Notes under the pieces: model-generated
The model's database searches: none
Told to the model about the DNA's origin: nothing
Seen by the model: the letters and a program-made list of their open reading frames with translations, nothing else
Translations under genes and position numbers: made by a program
Shown: in pieces, positions 36,743 to 46,930 of the stretch
Position numbering within the stretch: the stretch's first letter is position 1
Layout: each line of letters begins with the position of its first letter
DNA from: Chryseobacterium tructae
GTDB taxonomy: Bacteria > Bacteroidota > Bacteroidia > Flavobacteriales > Weeksellaceae
Assembly: GCF_030409875.1 (NCBI RefSeq)
Contig: NZ_JAUFQR010000003.1
Coordinates: forward strand, 310,001 to 374,000
Reading direction: 5' to 3'
DNA: 64,000 nucleotides

Positions 36743-38892
36743 TTATTTTATCATTAATTTCTCTGTTTGTTTTATGCTTCCATTTTGAGATTCGAACTGA
36801 AGGATATAATTTCCTGATTGCATTCCGGAGGAATCAAACTGATTATTTCCTGTATTCAATGATTTTGTTCCCATAATTCTTCCATAAAAATCAAAGATTG
36901 TCAATTTTCCTTTGTTATATTCATCGGGAACAGAAACCGTAAACGATGAAGATTTATTGATTGGATTCGGGAAAATTTTGATTAAATCTTTAGTATTTAT
37001 TTCTCCAGTACTTATACTTCTTTGAGTGGATGTTGTCTTTGAAGTTCCTGCAGGACATGGAAGATCTGTCACCCAGTTTGAAGCATCTACTCCTGTTAAG
37101 GTTAAAGTTGCTCCATTTCCTGAACTATCCTGAACGGTAGAACCACTTCCTTCGTTAAATTTCCAATAAGCAGCCAACGAAGAAGCAGGAAGTGAAATAG
37201 CACACATATTCTGACTGATCTCCGTCTGACTTAATGCTCGCTTCCAAACTCTAACCTCATCTATTTTACCGTTAAAATTTCTAGATGTATTATAGGAATA
37301 ACCAACATTAAAAGCTCCGTTTGAACTAAGACTTCCTGTTTGAGCTCTGCTTGCATCTAGAGTACCATTGATATAAAGTTTCATTGAAGCTCCATCGTAA
37401 GTTGCTGCTACATGATACCAGGTATTAGCATTCAAGGCTGTAGTGGAAGCCAGTTTTTGTTGCACATTATTGATGCTCAATACAAACTGAAGTTTATTAT
37501 TGACAAGACCGGCATCCCCTAATCTTAATAACGCTGAATTAGTATCACCAATTTCTGTTCCCATAATAGATGAGATAAACGGAGATGCTGATTTGAAAGA
37601 GGAAGGTTTGATCCATCCCTCAAAGACAATGCTGAACCTGTCAGATTAAGATTTCCTGCAGCTCCCGATTCACTTGTTCCATCCAAAGAAAGAGCATAAG
37701 AACCGGACGGTGTTGTTCCCCCTGATCCACTGTTGAATCTTGGGGCGAACATATAAGCACTTTTTACACTGCAGTTTGTTCTGATTCTCCAGTCATACTC
37801 GGTATTAGCAGCTAATCCGGAAACCGTTACAGACGTTGAATTTGTTGCAGATACCGCATTAGTCCATGTTGTTGAAGAAGCTGGTTTATAATCAATATCA
37901 TAAGTACTGGTTCCTACTGCTGACCAGTTTAGTTTTGCGCTGGTTCCGGTAATATTGCTTGTATACAATCCGATAGGAGCATCACAATTGGTTCCTTGTG
38001 TCCAAGATTGTAAAGTACCGCTTAAAACGGTTGGCTGTCCATATAATGTTTGGGTTCCTGCGGAGAGTTGTGCAGTTTCATTGGTTCCATGAAGATCATA
38101 CCACATAAATACTCCATATCCGCCATTCTTTGTCTGAGTGGCCAGACTGGTTGTTGTAGAATTGGAAGTATTTCCCATCCATACGGCTGCAGGAGAGATC
38201 TGGGCTTTGGTAAGCGGAGGGACATTTGGAGCAGAGAATGTTCCGTACATGGCATTCCAGCTGTAATTCACGTTATCTCCTACTCTGGCTCCATTCCATG
38301 AAAGCCTTGAAGCGGCATCTCCATAATAATAGAATGAAATGATTTTATCCGGAAGAAGTGCTCTTAATTCCTGAACAAGCATTACAAAAGAGCTGTCATT
38401 AGGCTGCCCTGTTCCATTTTTTCCATATTCTGAATATTCATCATCAAAATCAATCCCATCCAGACCATAAGTATTTACTGTATTGGCTAATTGTAATGCA
38501 AAGTCTTTTGCTGCCTCACGGGTTGGGAAATTACATATTCCTGCTCCCTGGTGATTTCCCAGAATGGTAAGAACTACTTTCATTCCTTTCTGCTGAAGTG
38601 GTTTTATATAGGTATCCGCATTGGTAAGAACTTTGGTCACATTATTATTAGAATACAAGTAGGCTCTTCCACGGCTGGTATCATAATTAATATTAGCCGC
38701 AAAAATATTCACCACATTGAACAGATAACTACCCGATGTTTGCAGTTTGTACGATCCTGCATTCAGGATGTTATTATTGTTCACTTCTACATAGCATATC
38801 CCTGTAGGATTAAGCTGTTGTGCATTAAGCAGAGAACCTGAATGAAGCGCAATGGCCATCAGTGCTGTGGTAAGGATTGATTTTTTTTTCAT
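36743..38892 (-). CDS. Secreted GH18 endo-beta-N-acetylglucosaminidase paralog, T9SS (frameshifted as assembled)
   Basis: About 716 residues after restoring one base at the A run 37622-37624 (reads SALSFEGWIKP). The signal peptide ends near LLNAQ. GH18 active-site motif DGIDFDDE is at 145-152 with Glu152, in the Endo-H/F1-type context YGLDGIDFDDEYSEYGKNG. Then come one fibronectin-type-III-like module, a laminin-G-like module (WYHVAATYDGASMKLYING) and a T9SS type A tail (DLIKIFPNPINKSSSF...QTEKLMIK). It is very similar to its downstream neighbour but has one fewer fibronectin module. The two may differ in substrate or binding; that is inference. Confidence 0.9.
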
Positions 38893-39000
38893 TGTATAAT
38901 TTTTAGGGTGTTTTGGTGTCTGATTTTTATATAGCGATCCCTTGATCCCCTCTTTTCAAGGAAGGTATCTTAAGATGAATAAGCCATATAGGATGGAGGG

Positions 39001-40428
39001 TTATTTCAGTAATTCAGGGTTTTCGTTAAAGGTTTTCCACAACAATTCGCCAAATAATGTATTTGCCCATGCAAACCATTCTCTGGTAAATTTTTTGTCG
39101 TTGTCTTTATGGAAGGATTCATGCATAAAGCCTGTCCCACCGTGCGTTTTCTGTAAGGTATCTATACACCATTTGATCTCACTTTTATCTTTTGAAGTGA
39201 GCGCTTTCATAATGATACTCATTGGCCAGATCATATCCAGTCCAATATGTGGACCTCCTATCCCTTCTGCCAGTTTACCTTTAAAGAAGAATGGGTTATT
39301 TTCCGACCAAACAAATTTTCTCGTGTTCTGATACACAGGGTCGTCTGCTTTCACCGCATCCAGATAAGGCAATCCTAACAAACTTGGGCAGTTCGCATCA
39401 TCCATCAGGTTATAACTTCCAAAGCCATTCACTTCAAAAGCATATATTTTTCCAAATTGAGGATGATTGTAAATTCCGTATTTTTTAATGGCTGCATCTA
39501 CCTCATCAGCAAGGCTGTTTAATTGCTGAGCCAATGTTTTTTCGTTTTTTATCTGAGCAACCATTTCTGCTGCCTGACGTAAACTTACCACAGCAAATAA
39601 GTTCGAAGGAATCAAAAATCCATAGATTGTAGCATCATCACTTGGACGGAACATGGAGCTGATAAGGCCTACAGGTTTTGTTGGATACCCATATCCACCC
39701 ATAGGAACACCATCGGTAGCCCAGGCTGTTGTACGTTCAAATTTATAAGATCCTAAATCTTTTTTCCTCTGCTGTTCGGTAAAAGTCTGTAAAGTAAGTT
39801 TTATTCCTTGTAGCCAATTGTTATCAAATGGTTTTGTATCTCCGGTTGTTTTCCAGAAATGATAGGCCAGACGGATAGGGTAACACAGAGAATCGATTTC
39901 CCATTTTCTTTCATGGGTTCCCGGTTTCATATCGGTATGGTCATATTCCTCCCATTTGCTTATTTTCTTGTCATCATTGTAGAATGCGTTGGCATAAGGA
40001 TCTTTCAGGATGAAAGTGGTCTGTTTGTGGATAACTCCGGAAATCAGTTTATGAAGTTTCTCATCTTTCTTTGAGAACTGCAGATAAGGAAATACCTGTG
40101 CAGAACTGTCACGAAGCCACATCGCGTCAATATCTCCTGTAATCACATAAGTATCCGGTATTCCGTTGGTTTCACTATAGAAGACAGTAGTATCTAATGT
40201 ATTAGGGAAACAGTTTTCAAAAAGCCAGCTCAATTCTTTATTGTTTACTTTCTTTTTAAAAGCTGCAATAGCACTTTCTACAGATTCACTAGTAAAATGT
40301 CTTTTATCTTTAGGAACACGGACAATAGGAAAATCCTCCGTCACCAGGTTTTTGGCAAAAACATTCTGAGTAAATAGCAATCCAGCTCCTGCCAGTGCAC
40401 TTGTTTTAATAAAATCTCTCCTTTCCAT
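39001..40428 (-). CDS. GH125 exo-alpha-1,6-mannosidase
   Basis: A 475-residue enzyme of the DUF1237/GH125 family, intact. The N-terminus MERRDFIKTSALAGAGLLFTQNVFA looks like a twin-arginine signal (RRDFIK), pointing to folded export to the periplasm. VITGDIDAMWLRDSSAQV (catalytic-acid region), KWEIDSLCYPIRLAYHFWKTTGD, TAWATDGVPMGGYGYP and GPHIGLDMIWPMSIIMKALTS are typical blocks. GH125 enzymes remove alpha-1,6-mannose from N-glycan fragments, complementing the GH92 enzymes on either side. Confidence 0.92.
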   Translation of the reverse strand: MERRDFIKTSALAGAGLLFTQNVFAKNLVTEDFPIVRVPKDKRHFTSESVESAIAAFKKKVNNKELSWLFENCFPNTLDTTVFYSETNGIPDTYVITGDIDAMWLRDSSAQVFPYLQFSKKDEKLHKLISGVIHKQTTFILKDPYANAFYNDDKKISKWEEYDHTDMKPGTHERKWEIDSLCYPIRLAYHFWKTTGDTKPFDNNWLQGIKLTLQTFTEQQRKKDLGSYKFERTTAWATDGVPMGGYGYPTKPVGLISSMFRPSDDATIYGFLIPSNLFAVVSLRQAAEMVAQIKNEKTLAQQLNSLADEVDAAIKKYGIYNHPQFGKIYAFEVNGFGSYNLMDDANCPSLLGLPYLDAVKADDPVYQNTRKFVWSENNPFFFKGKLAEGIGGPHIGLDMIWPMSIIMKALTSKDKSEIKWCIDTLQKTHGGTGFMHESFHKDNDKKFTREWFAWANTLFGELLWKTFNENPELLK

Positions 40429-40462
40429 TGATACGTTTATTTCGTTTAATTTTTATTAGTCT

Positions 40463-42693
40463 TTATTTTACAGGCTTACTTCCCATTACAAATCTCAGCT
40501 CGCCGCCATTCATAATATCACTGTGATTCAGTTCCCAGCTTTTATACTCTTTTCCGTTCAGGAACATTTTCTGTACATAGATATTTTTATCTGAAATTTT
40601 ATCAGCAATCACCGTGAAAGTTTTTCCGTTTTCAAGTTGTAATGAAGCTTTCGGGAACTGTGGTGCTCCAATAGCATATACAGGTTTTCCTGGTGTTACA
40701 GGATAGAATCCTAATGATGAGAAAATATACCATGCTGACATTTGTCCGCAGTCTTCGTTATTCACAATTCCATCTGGTTTGGCAGCATACATATTATCAC
40801 GGATGTATTTACCATTTTCTGTGTTTTATAAGGACTTCCTGCATAGTTGTACAAATAAGGAACATGATGCCCAGGTTCATCTCCAAATCCTAAAGACCCA
40901 ATGAATCCTGAAATATCAACATGCTGCTCTCCTTCCATCTTAAGGTTTTCAGTAAATGTCTTATCCAGTTTTTCTTCAAAAGCTTTCTTCCCACCATACA
41001 AATTCATCATTTCATCTATCTGATGGGGAACAAAGAAATCATAAGCCCAAATATTTCCGGAAACCCAATGGGGCTGAAGCTTTTTCCAATCGTTAAGCGG
41101 AAAATCTGCTAAGAATTTACCATCTTTCTGTCTTGGCCAAAAATGGTTATTTTCTTTATTGAAAGTATTCAGGAAGTTCATAGATCTTTTTCTGTATACT
41201 TCTGCTTCCTCTTTCTTTCCTAATTTTTCAGCCAGCTGCTGAATACACCAGTCATCATATGAATATTCTAATGTAGCAGAAACAGAAGCTCCATTTTCTG
41301 AAGGAGAGTAACCTAATTTAATATAATCATTAAGACCGCCGCCACCATCGCTACTGCTCATTTTATCTGTCAGAGAAGCATCTTTCATTGCGGCAAATGC
41401 TTTTTCACCATCAATACCCGGCACTCCTTTTGAAATTGCATCCCAGATTACTGATGCACTGTGATAGCCCAACATACAGAAATTATCATATCCGCAAAGT
41501 TCCCAGATCGGCATATGATCTTTACGATCGGTATATCTACTGATTAAGGAATTTGCAAATTCTTTAGTATGTTTCTGATCCATAATGGTCAATAACGGGT
41601 GCGTTGCTCTGAATCCGTCCCAATAAGAATAAGTACTGTAATTGGTAAACCATTTGGTATTCATATTTTCTTCAGCCGCTACATAATCTCCGTTAGCATC
41701 CATATAAAGATTGGGAGCGATAAAGGTGTGGTAAACTCCTGTATAGAAAATTTTTCTCTGATTATCGGTTCCTCCGGTTACCTGGAATCTGCCAATAAGA
41801 TCGCGCCATGTTTTTTGTGCTGTTTCTTTAGCTGTTGCAAAATCCACATTTTTTGCTTCCGTATCAAAGTTTTCCTGAGCATTTTCTGTACTTACAGGCG
41901 ATAAGGAAACTTTTACTTCAATGCTTTCATTGGCTTCTGTCGCAAATCTTACAAATGCTTTTGCATCTTTTGCCAAAGCAATTTTCTCGTTGTTTTTTAT
42001 TTTCCCTTCAGCATATACTCCATAGGATTTAAACGGCTTGGAAAATTCCATGACGAAATAAGCAAATCTCTTTCCGCCCCAGCCATTGCTGTAGCAATAC
42101 CCTTTTATTTTGTTATTCCCTTCTACACTTACCAATGTATGATAAATATTTCCGAAGATCTTATTGGTAGGATCAATAATAATATTGGCCTCATCACTCT
42201 TCGGAAATGTGTATTTATGGAATCCTACTCTTGGTGAAGCGGTAAGTTCTGCTTTAATCCCATAACTATCCAGCATTACTGAATAATATCCTGGCGCAGC
42301 TGTTTCTTTATCATGACTGAATGTTGATCGGTATCCAGTTTCAGGCTTGTCTTCCGATCCAGGTACCATTTTCACCTGTCCTACTGTTGGCATTACCAGA
42401 ATATCTCCAAGATCAGCCCAACCTGTTCCACTAAGGTGATTATGACTGAATCCCATAATCGTTTTACTGCTGTAATGGTATCCGGAACACCAGTCCCAAT
42501 CGCCACTCTTTGTATTTTGATCCGGACTCAGCTGAATCATTCCAAATGGTGTAGTTGCTCCTGGAAAAGTGTGCCCATGTCCTCCTGTTCCTATAAACGG
42601 ATCTACCCAGGATAAAATGTCATTTTTATTTTGTTGAGCATTCGTTATAGAAATCAGAGTGGTAAAAAAACAGATCAGCAATTCTTTTTTCAT
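40463..42693 (-). CDS. GH92 family protein 2 with altered catalytic acid (frameshifted as assembled)
   Basis: About 743 residues after restoring one A at the run 40808-40810 (reads QKMVKYIRDNMYAAKPDGI). The signal peptide ends NAQ (about residue 20). General GH92 blocks are present: GGHGHTFPGATTPFGMIQLSPD, YSYWDGFRATHPLLT, YNYAGSPYKTQ and GQMSAWYIFSSLGFYPVTPG. However the general-acid motif (T)EGNxW reads VSGNIWA with Ser545, and the usual GDED base block reads NNED. The protein may therefore act on a linkage not needing acid help, such as mannose-phosphodiester, or may be inactive; this is inference. It lies between GH125 and GH130. Confidence 0.85.
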
Positions 42694-42815
42694 GATAAGA
42701 GAGTATCAGGGATTGTTTAATTTAAAAGTTTGTTTAAAAATATGAAAACCATTACAAAAATCCCAAAAAGGAGAGAAATTAAGCTGTTTAGCATATTTTT
42801 TTAATCTTAGAATAT

Positions 42816-43787
42816 TTAGATTGAATTCTTTTTCATAAAATCAATAATTTCTGAAATATATCCAAAGGCTATCGCCACTACAGTATCGGCTGCACCATAA
42901 TATACGGTTACTTTGTCTCCTTCCGTTAAGGCTGCACAAGGAAAAACCACATTTGGTACATCTCCTGCCAACTCATACAACTCTGCGGGAGCCAGTAAAT
43001 AAGGTTTTGTTCTATACAATACTTTCGAAGGATCTTCAAGGTCAAGTAAAGCCGCTCCCATTGAATATCTAAACCCATTACAGGTATTGATAACTCCATG
43101 ATAGAACAACAGCCATCCTTCTTCTGTTTTGATGGGCACCGGCCCACCGCCAATTTTAGTACACTGCCATGCACTGTCTTCAAAAGGAGTTACTTTCATT
43201 ATACAACGGTGCTCACCCCAATACTTCATATCAGGACTATAACTGATATAAATATCTCCAAAAGGAGTATGTCCGTTATCACTAGGGCGGCTCAACATTG
43301 CATATTTGCCATTGATTTTCTCAGGAAAAAGAACTCCATTTCTGTTGAAGGGAAGGAATGCATTTTCACATTGAAAAAATTCTTTAAAATCAAAAGTATA
43401 TCCAATTCCAATGGTAGGTCCATTATATCCATTACACCATGTGATCCAATAACGGTCTTCTATAAAGGTAACCCGGGGATCATATTTGTAATCGGATTCA
43501 ATCATATCGGTATTTCCTGCCTGCATTTTAATCGGATCATGATTGATATTCCAATTGATCCCGTCTTTACTAAACCCTGCAAAAATATTCATTTGTACGG
43601 CTTTATTATCACAACGGAACACTCCTGCAAAACCATCTTCGAAAGGAATTACAGCACTATTGAATACACTATTGGATGTTGGTATGGCATATCTATCAAT
43701 GATCGGGTTTTCGGAAAACCTCCACATCGTATCATTACAACCTTCCGGGCGATCCTGCCAAGGGATCATTACTGATTGAGCTGTCAT
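42816..43787 (-). CDS. GH130 mannoside phosphorylase
   Basis: A 323-residue cytoplasmic enzyme with no signal peptide, resembling GH130 subfamily 2 (beta-1,4-mannosyl-N-acetylglucosamine phosphorylases). The N-terminal [20 protein letters not shown] and [17 protein letters not shown] are typical. Asp103 in KYDPRVTF is the expected catalytic acid. [44 protein letters not shown] and [10 protein letters not shown] complete the five-bladed propeller. It would split Man-beta-1,4-GlcNAc with phosphate into mannose-1-phosphate and GlcNAc. It is in the operon between MFS and GH92. Confidence 0.9.
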   Translation of the reverse strand: MTAQSVMIPWQDRPEGCNDTMWRFSENPIIDRYAIPTSNSVFNSAVIPFEDGFAGVFRCDNKAVQMNIFAGFSKDGINWNINHDPIKMQAGNTDMIESDYKYDPRVTFIEDRYWITWCNGYNGPTIGIGYTFDFKEFFQCENAFLPFNRNGVLFPEKINGKYAMLSRPSDNGHTPFGDIYISYSPDMKYWGEHRCIMKVTPFEDSAWQCTKIGGGPVPIKTEEGWLLFYHGVINTCNGFRYSMGAALLDLEDPSKVLYRTKPYLLAPAELYELAGDVPNVVFPCAALTEGDKVTVYYGAADTVVAIAFGYISEIIDFMKKNSI

Positions 43788-43831
43788 AAAGTATTTTTTA
43801 CTTTTTATTTAAAATTTGTTTAATAATTGAA

Positions 43832-45118
43832 TTATTCTTCTTTCTGATTTTCTGAATAAGGGAAAGGAACAAATAAGGTCACAAGAAATGCAGGAATTGT
43901 AGCAACCAACACCCAGATAAAGAACATCTTATATCCTATCCAGTCACTAATCATTCCACTGAACATTCCGGGAATCATTACTCCGAGGTTCATAATCCCT
44001 GTGGCAAAAGCATAATGGGCTGTTTTATGTTTTCCGGGAGCAATCTGCTGCATCATGTAAAGCATTAATCCCACAAAGCCAAAACCATAGCCAAAATATT
44101 CTACGACAACAGCTATTCCTACAGGCAAAAGATCAACCGGCTGATAATAAGCCAATAATGCATATACTACAAACGGGATATTGAATGCGCAGCACAACCA
44201 TATCAAAGATCTTTTCAATCCGCGAGCTGAAATAAAATATCCCGCCAAAACAGATCCCAAAATAAATGCTGCAGAACCGTATGTCCCATAGATAAGACCG
44301 ATATCTGAAGTTGACAACCCTAGTCCGCCTGAAGTTCTTGGTGCTTTAAAAAACAAAGGGGCAATTTTGATTGCAAAACCTTCTGCAAAACGGTACAAGA
44401 TGATGAACAGGATACACCACAGAATTTTCTTTTTGGTAAAGAAAGAAGTAATTACTTCCCATAATTCTTGGCGAACATTTCCTGCTGTCTTTTCTTCTTT
44501 CTGATTTTTCTCTTCTTTAGGTAAAATCAAATAATGATAAACAGCCAATGCAAAGAATAATAAGGCATAGATCACCATAATGATCATCCAGGCATTGGTA
44601 ACTCCTTTTGTTTTCTCTAAAACTCCGGCAACATATACTAAAGCTCCACTGCTGATAATTTTAGCAAGATTGTAAAACGCTCCCTGCCAACCGATATATC
44701 TGGCCTGTTCTTTATTACTCAGAAAACCAATATAGGTTCCGTCTGCAACGACATCATGAGTTGCTCCACAAAATGCAACGACTGCAAAAAGTGCAATACT
44801 GTATTTGAAAAAATCATGTAACGGCAGACTTAATGCGATCAGAGCAAACAGAATCCCTATGGCAAACTGGGTAACAACAACGAAGAATTTTTTGGTTTTA
44901 TAGATCTCCAGAAACGGGCTCCAAAGCGGTTTTAGCGTCCATGAAAACATAATAAATGCCGTCCAGAATGTGATCTGTGAATCCGAAACGCCCATGTCTT
45001 TATACATAATTCCTGAAACCGCATTAATGGTCACAAAAGGTACACCCATTGCAAAATATAATGTGGATATCCAAAGAATCGGCTGAATCCGACGGGTTTC
45101 GGAGTTGTTTTTTCCCAT
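43832..45118 (-). CDS. MFS sugar transporter
   Basis: About 428 residues from the start at 45118 (MGKNNSETRRIQPILW); 13 additional residues upstream are possible but look like leader. Twelve hydrophobic segments and MFS loop motifs are present (WSPFLEIYKTKK between helices 2 and 3). It sits directly downstream of SusD and upstream of GH130. In such loci it imports the disaccharide left after periplasmic trimming (Man-GlcNAc) into the cytoplasm. Substrate is inferred from context. Confidence 0.85.
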   Translation of the reverse strand: MGKNNSETRRIQPILWISTLYFAMGVPFVTINAVSGIMYKDMGVSDSQITFWTAFIMFSWTLKPLWSPFLEIYKTKKFFVVVTQFAIGILFALIALSLPLHDFFKYSIALFAVVAFCGATHDVVADGTYIGFLSNKEQARYIGWQGAFYNLAKIISSGALVYVAGVLEKTKGVTNAWMIIMVIYALLFFALAVYHYLILPKEEKNQKEEKTAGNVRQELWEVITSFFTKKKILWCILFIILYRFAEGFAIKIAPLFFKAPRTSGGLGLSTSDIGLIYGTYGSAAFILGSVLAGYFISARGLKRSLIWLCCAFNIPFVVYALLAYYQPVDLLPVGIAVVVEYFGYGFGFVGLMLYMMQQIAPGKHKTAHYAFATGIMNLGVMIPGMFSGMISDWIGYKMFFIWVLVATIPAFLVTLFVPFPYSENQKEE

Positions 45119-45276
45119 ATTTAAAAATAAGATTCTAGAAAAAAGAGAACACCTCAAGACTCATTCCGGCTAAAAAACGAAACTATAAATTTTTTGGAGA
45201 GCCTACGTACCTCTCCTGCCTGAATGAATCAGATAAATCTGACCTGAGATGCCTCTGTATTATTGAAGTGATTTGA

Positions 45277-46913
45277 TTATTTTTTATCCCACCATAGCTT
45301 GGTTCCTCCAGTATCCGCCCCATTAAGCATTTGTGCGGCTTGCTGATAATTATACAATGACGTTTGGTACTGATGGTATAAGGAATTCTTCTGATCATTT
45401 CTTCAGTACTAATAGTTCCGCCGCTATTATTTTCTCTTACTTTAAAGAGAATTGGATATCCTGTTCTTCTTTGTTCAGCCCAAGCTTCAGGGCCATTTGG
45501 ATAAAGAGAAAGCCATTTTTGAGTAATAATTCTTTCCAGCTTTCTTTCGTTAGAATCACTATTATTCCATGCAATAGTAATTGTACTTAGCTGAGAATCT
45601 CCTGCATTTACATTATTGGAAGCATTTTTAGGATCCACATAAGGCATTTCTGTGTCTGTAGAATTAGCAAGATAAGTATTTACATCCGCTGCCTTTCCCC
45701 ATTCTCCGAAAGATTGTTGTACGCCGGTTTGATAATTGGTTTGTATATCTCCTGCTCCTGCATATCCTCTCAACGCCGCTTCAGCTTTCAAAAACCAGGT
45801 TTCCGCAGCAGTAAATATCTTAAGCTTACCATCTGTTGCTGAAAAGTAATCTCCTGATGCCGCTTTTGCTTGTGGTTTAGAAAATTCGCCATAGGTTGAT
45901 TTACCATTTAATAAATTAATTCCCTGACGTATTCCTAAATATTTAAATTGAGCAATATCTTTAATCTGAACATCTGTTGTAGGAAGAGCATAAGCGGAAA
46001 GTCTCGGATCTTTATAGCCATTCATATAAGCCATTAAAGGAGCTCCTATCATACAATCTCCCCAAGAATAGATAATAAAACTCAACTCAGATTGCCCTAC
46101 ACTAATTAAAGCATTATCGGTATTTTCTGTAATAAGTCCTGCGGATGAAGATAAGGCTTCCTCTGCGTATTGTCTTGATTTTACCGGATCTGCATAACTC
46201 ATTCTCATGGCCAACCTCAACTTCAGAGAGTTGGCTAATTTTGCCCATTGAGCCATACTTCCACCATACACTAAATCGGCTTTCTTCAAAGCAGATTTAT
46301 CTTCTACTCTTTCTTTAGCAGAACTTGCAATTACTTTTTGTAGATCATTGATTGCGGAAGTAAGATCTGCTATGAAATAATTATAAGCTGCTTCCTGAGA
46401 ATCGAAATCGGTTACTCCATTAGGATTAGGTGTTGAATATTTACTATAAACTACAGGGCCATGATTATCAGACACTCTTGCTGCAGTAATTACTTTAAGC
46501 ACTTTTTTTACCGCAAAAAATCCTGTGAAATCTATTCCTGAATATACTTTATTTGCAGCATCATCAATAATAAGAGAAAAATTGAAAATATCCTTTTGTT
46601 TATTGATAATTTTATTATTCCAATCCTCCACCATGGAGTATGTAAGGTTATTCACTCCCCCATTGAATGGAGTCGCTGTACTGAACATTCCACTATACAT
46701 ATCTGCACTAAGGTTAGGATATCTCTGATAGTCTGCCTGCAACTCTCTCTGCATAGATTTCATAGGATCAACGATCGCAATAAAATCTGCATAAAAGTTT
46801 TCAGGCCCGCCTAATTTTTCTTGATTATACTGTTCAAAATCATTGGTACATCCCGTAGCAGAAAATAGTATTAATGCTCCAATTGCTAATATTTTAATAT
46901 GATTGAATTTCAT
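45277..46913 (-). CDS. SusD/RagB-like glycan-binding lipoprotein (frameshifted as assembled)
   Basis: The lipobox ATGC with Cys22 marks an outer-membrane surface lipoprotein. As assembled the frame runs on to 45183, but restoring one A at 45363-45365 gives a natural end, TSLYNYQQAAQMLNGADTGGTKLWWDKK, with a stop at 45277-45279 and 545 residues. This matches the SusD-like_2 family, helical with TPR-like repeats and the typical RRTGYPILF and WLSLYPNGPEAWAEQR near the C-terminus. It pairs with SusC, 17 bp after the SusC stop, to bind and deliver glycan. Confidence 0.9.
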
Positions 46914-46930
46914 TTTTGTAATTGTAAAGG

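Noticed and set aside
45196..45217. GGAGAG...CTCTCC hairpin after SusD as terminator
   Set aside because: The minus strand continues with A rather than T after the stem, and the MFS gene follows directly, so termination is not supported.
45183..45276. C-terminal extension of SusD in the assembled frame
   Set aside because: The residues are unlike SusD (RHLRSDLSDSFRQERYV), and restoring one A gives a normal SusD ending at 45277.
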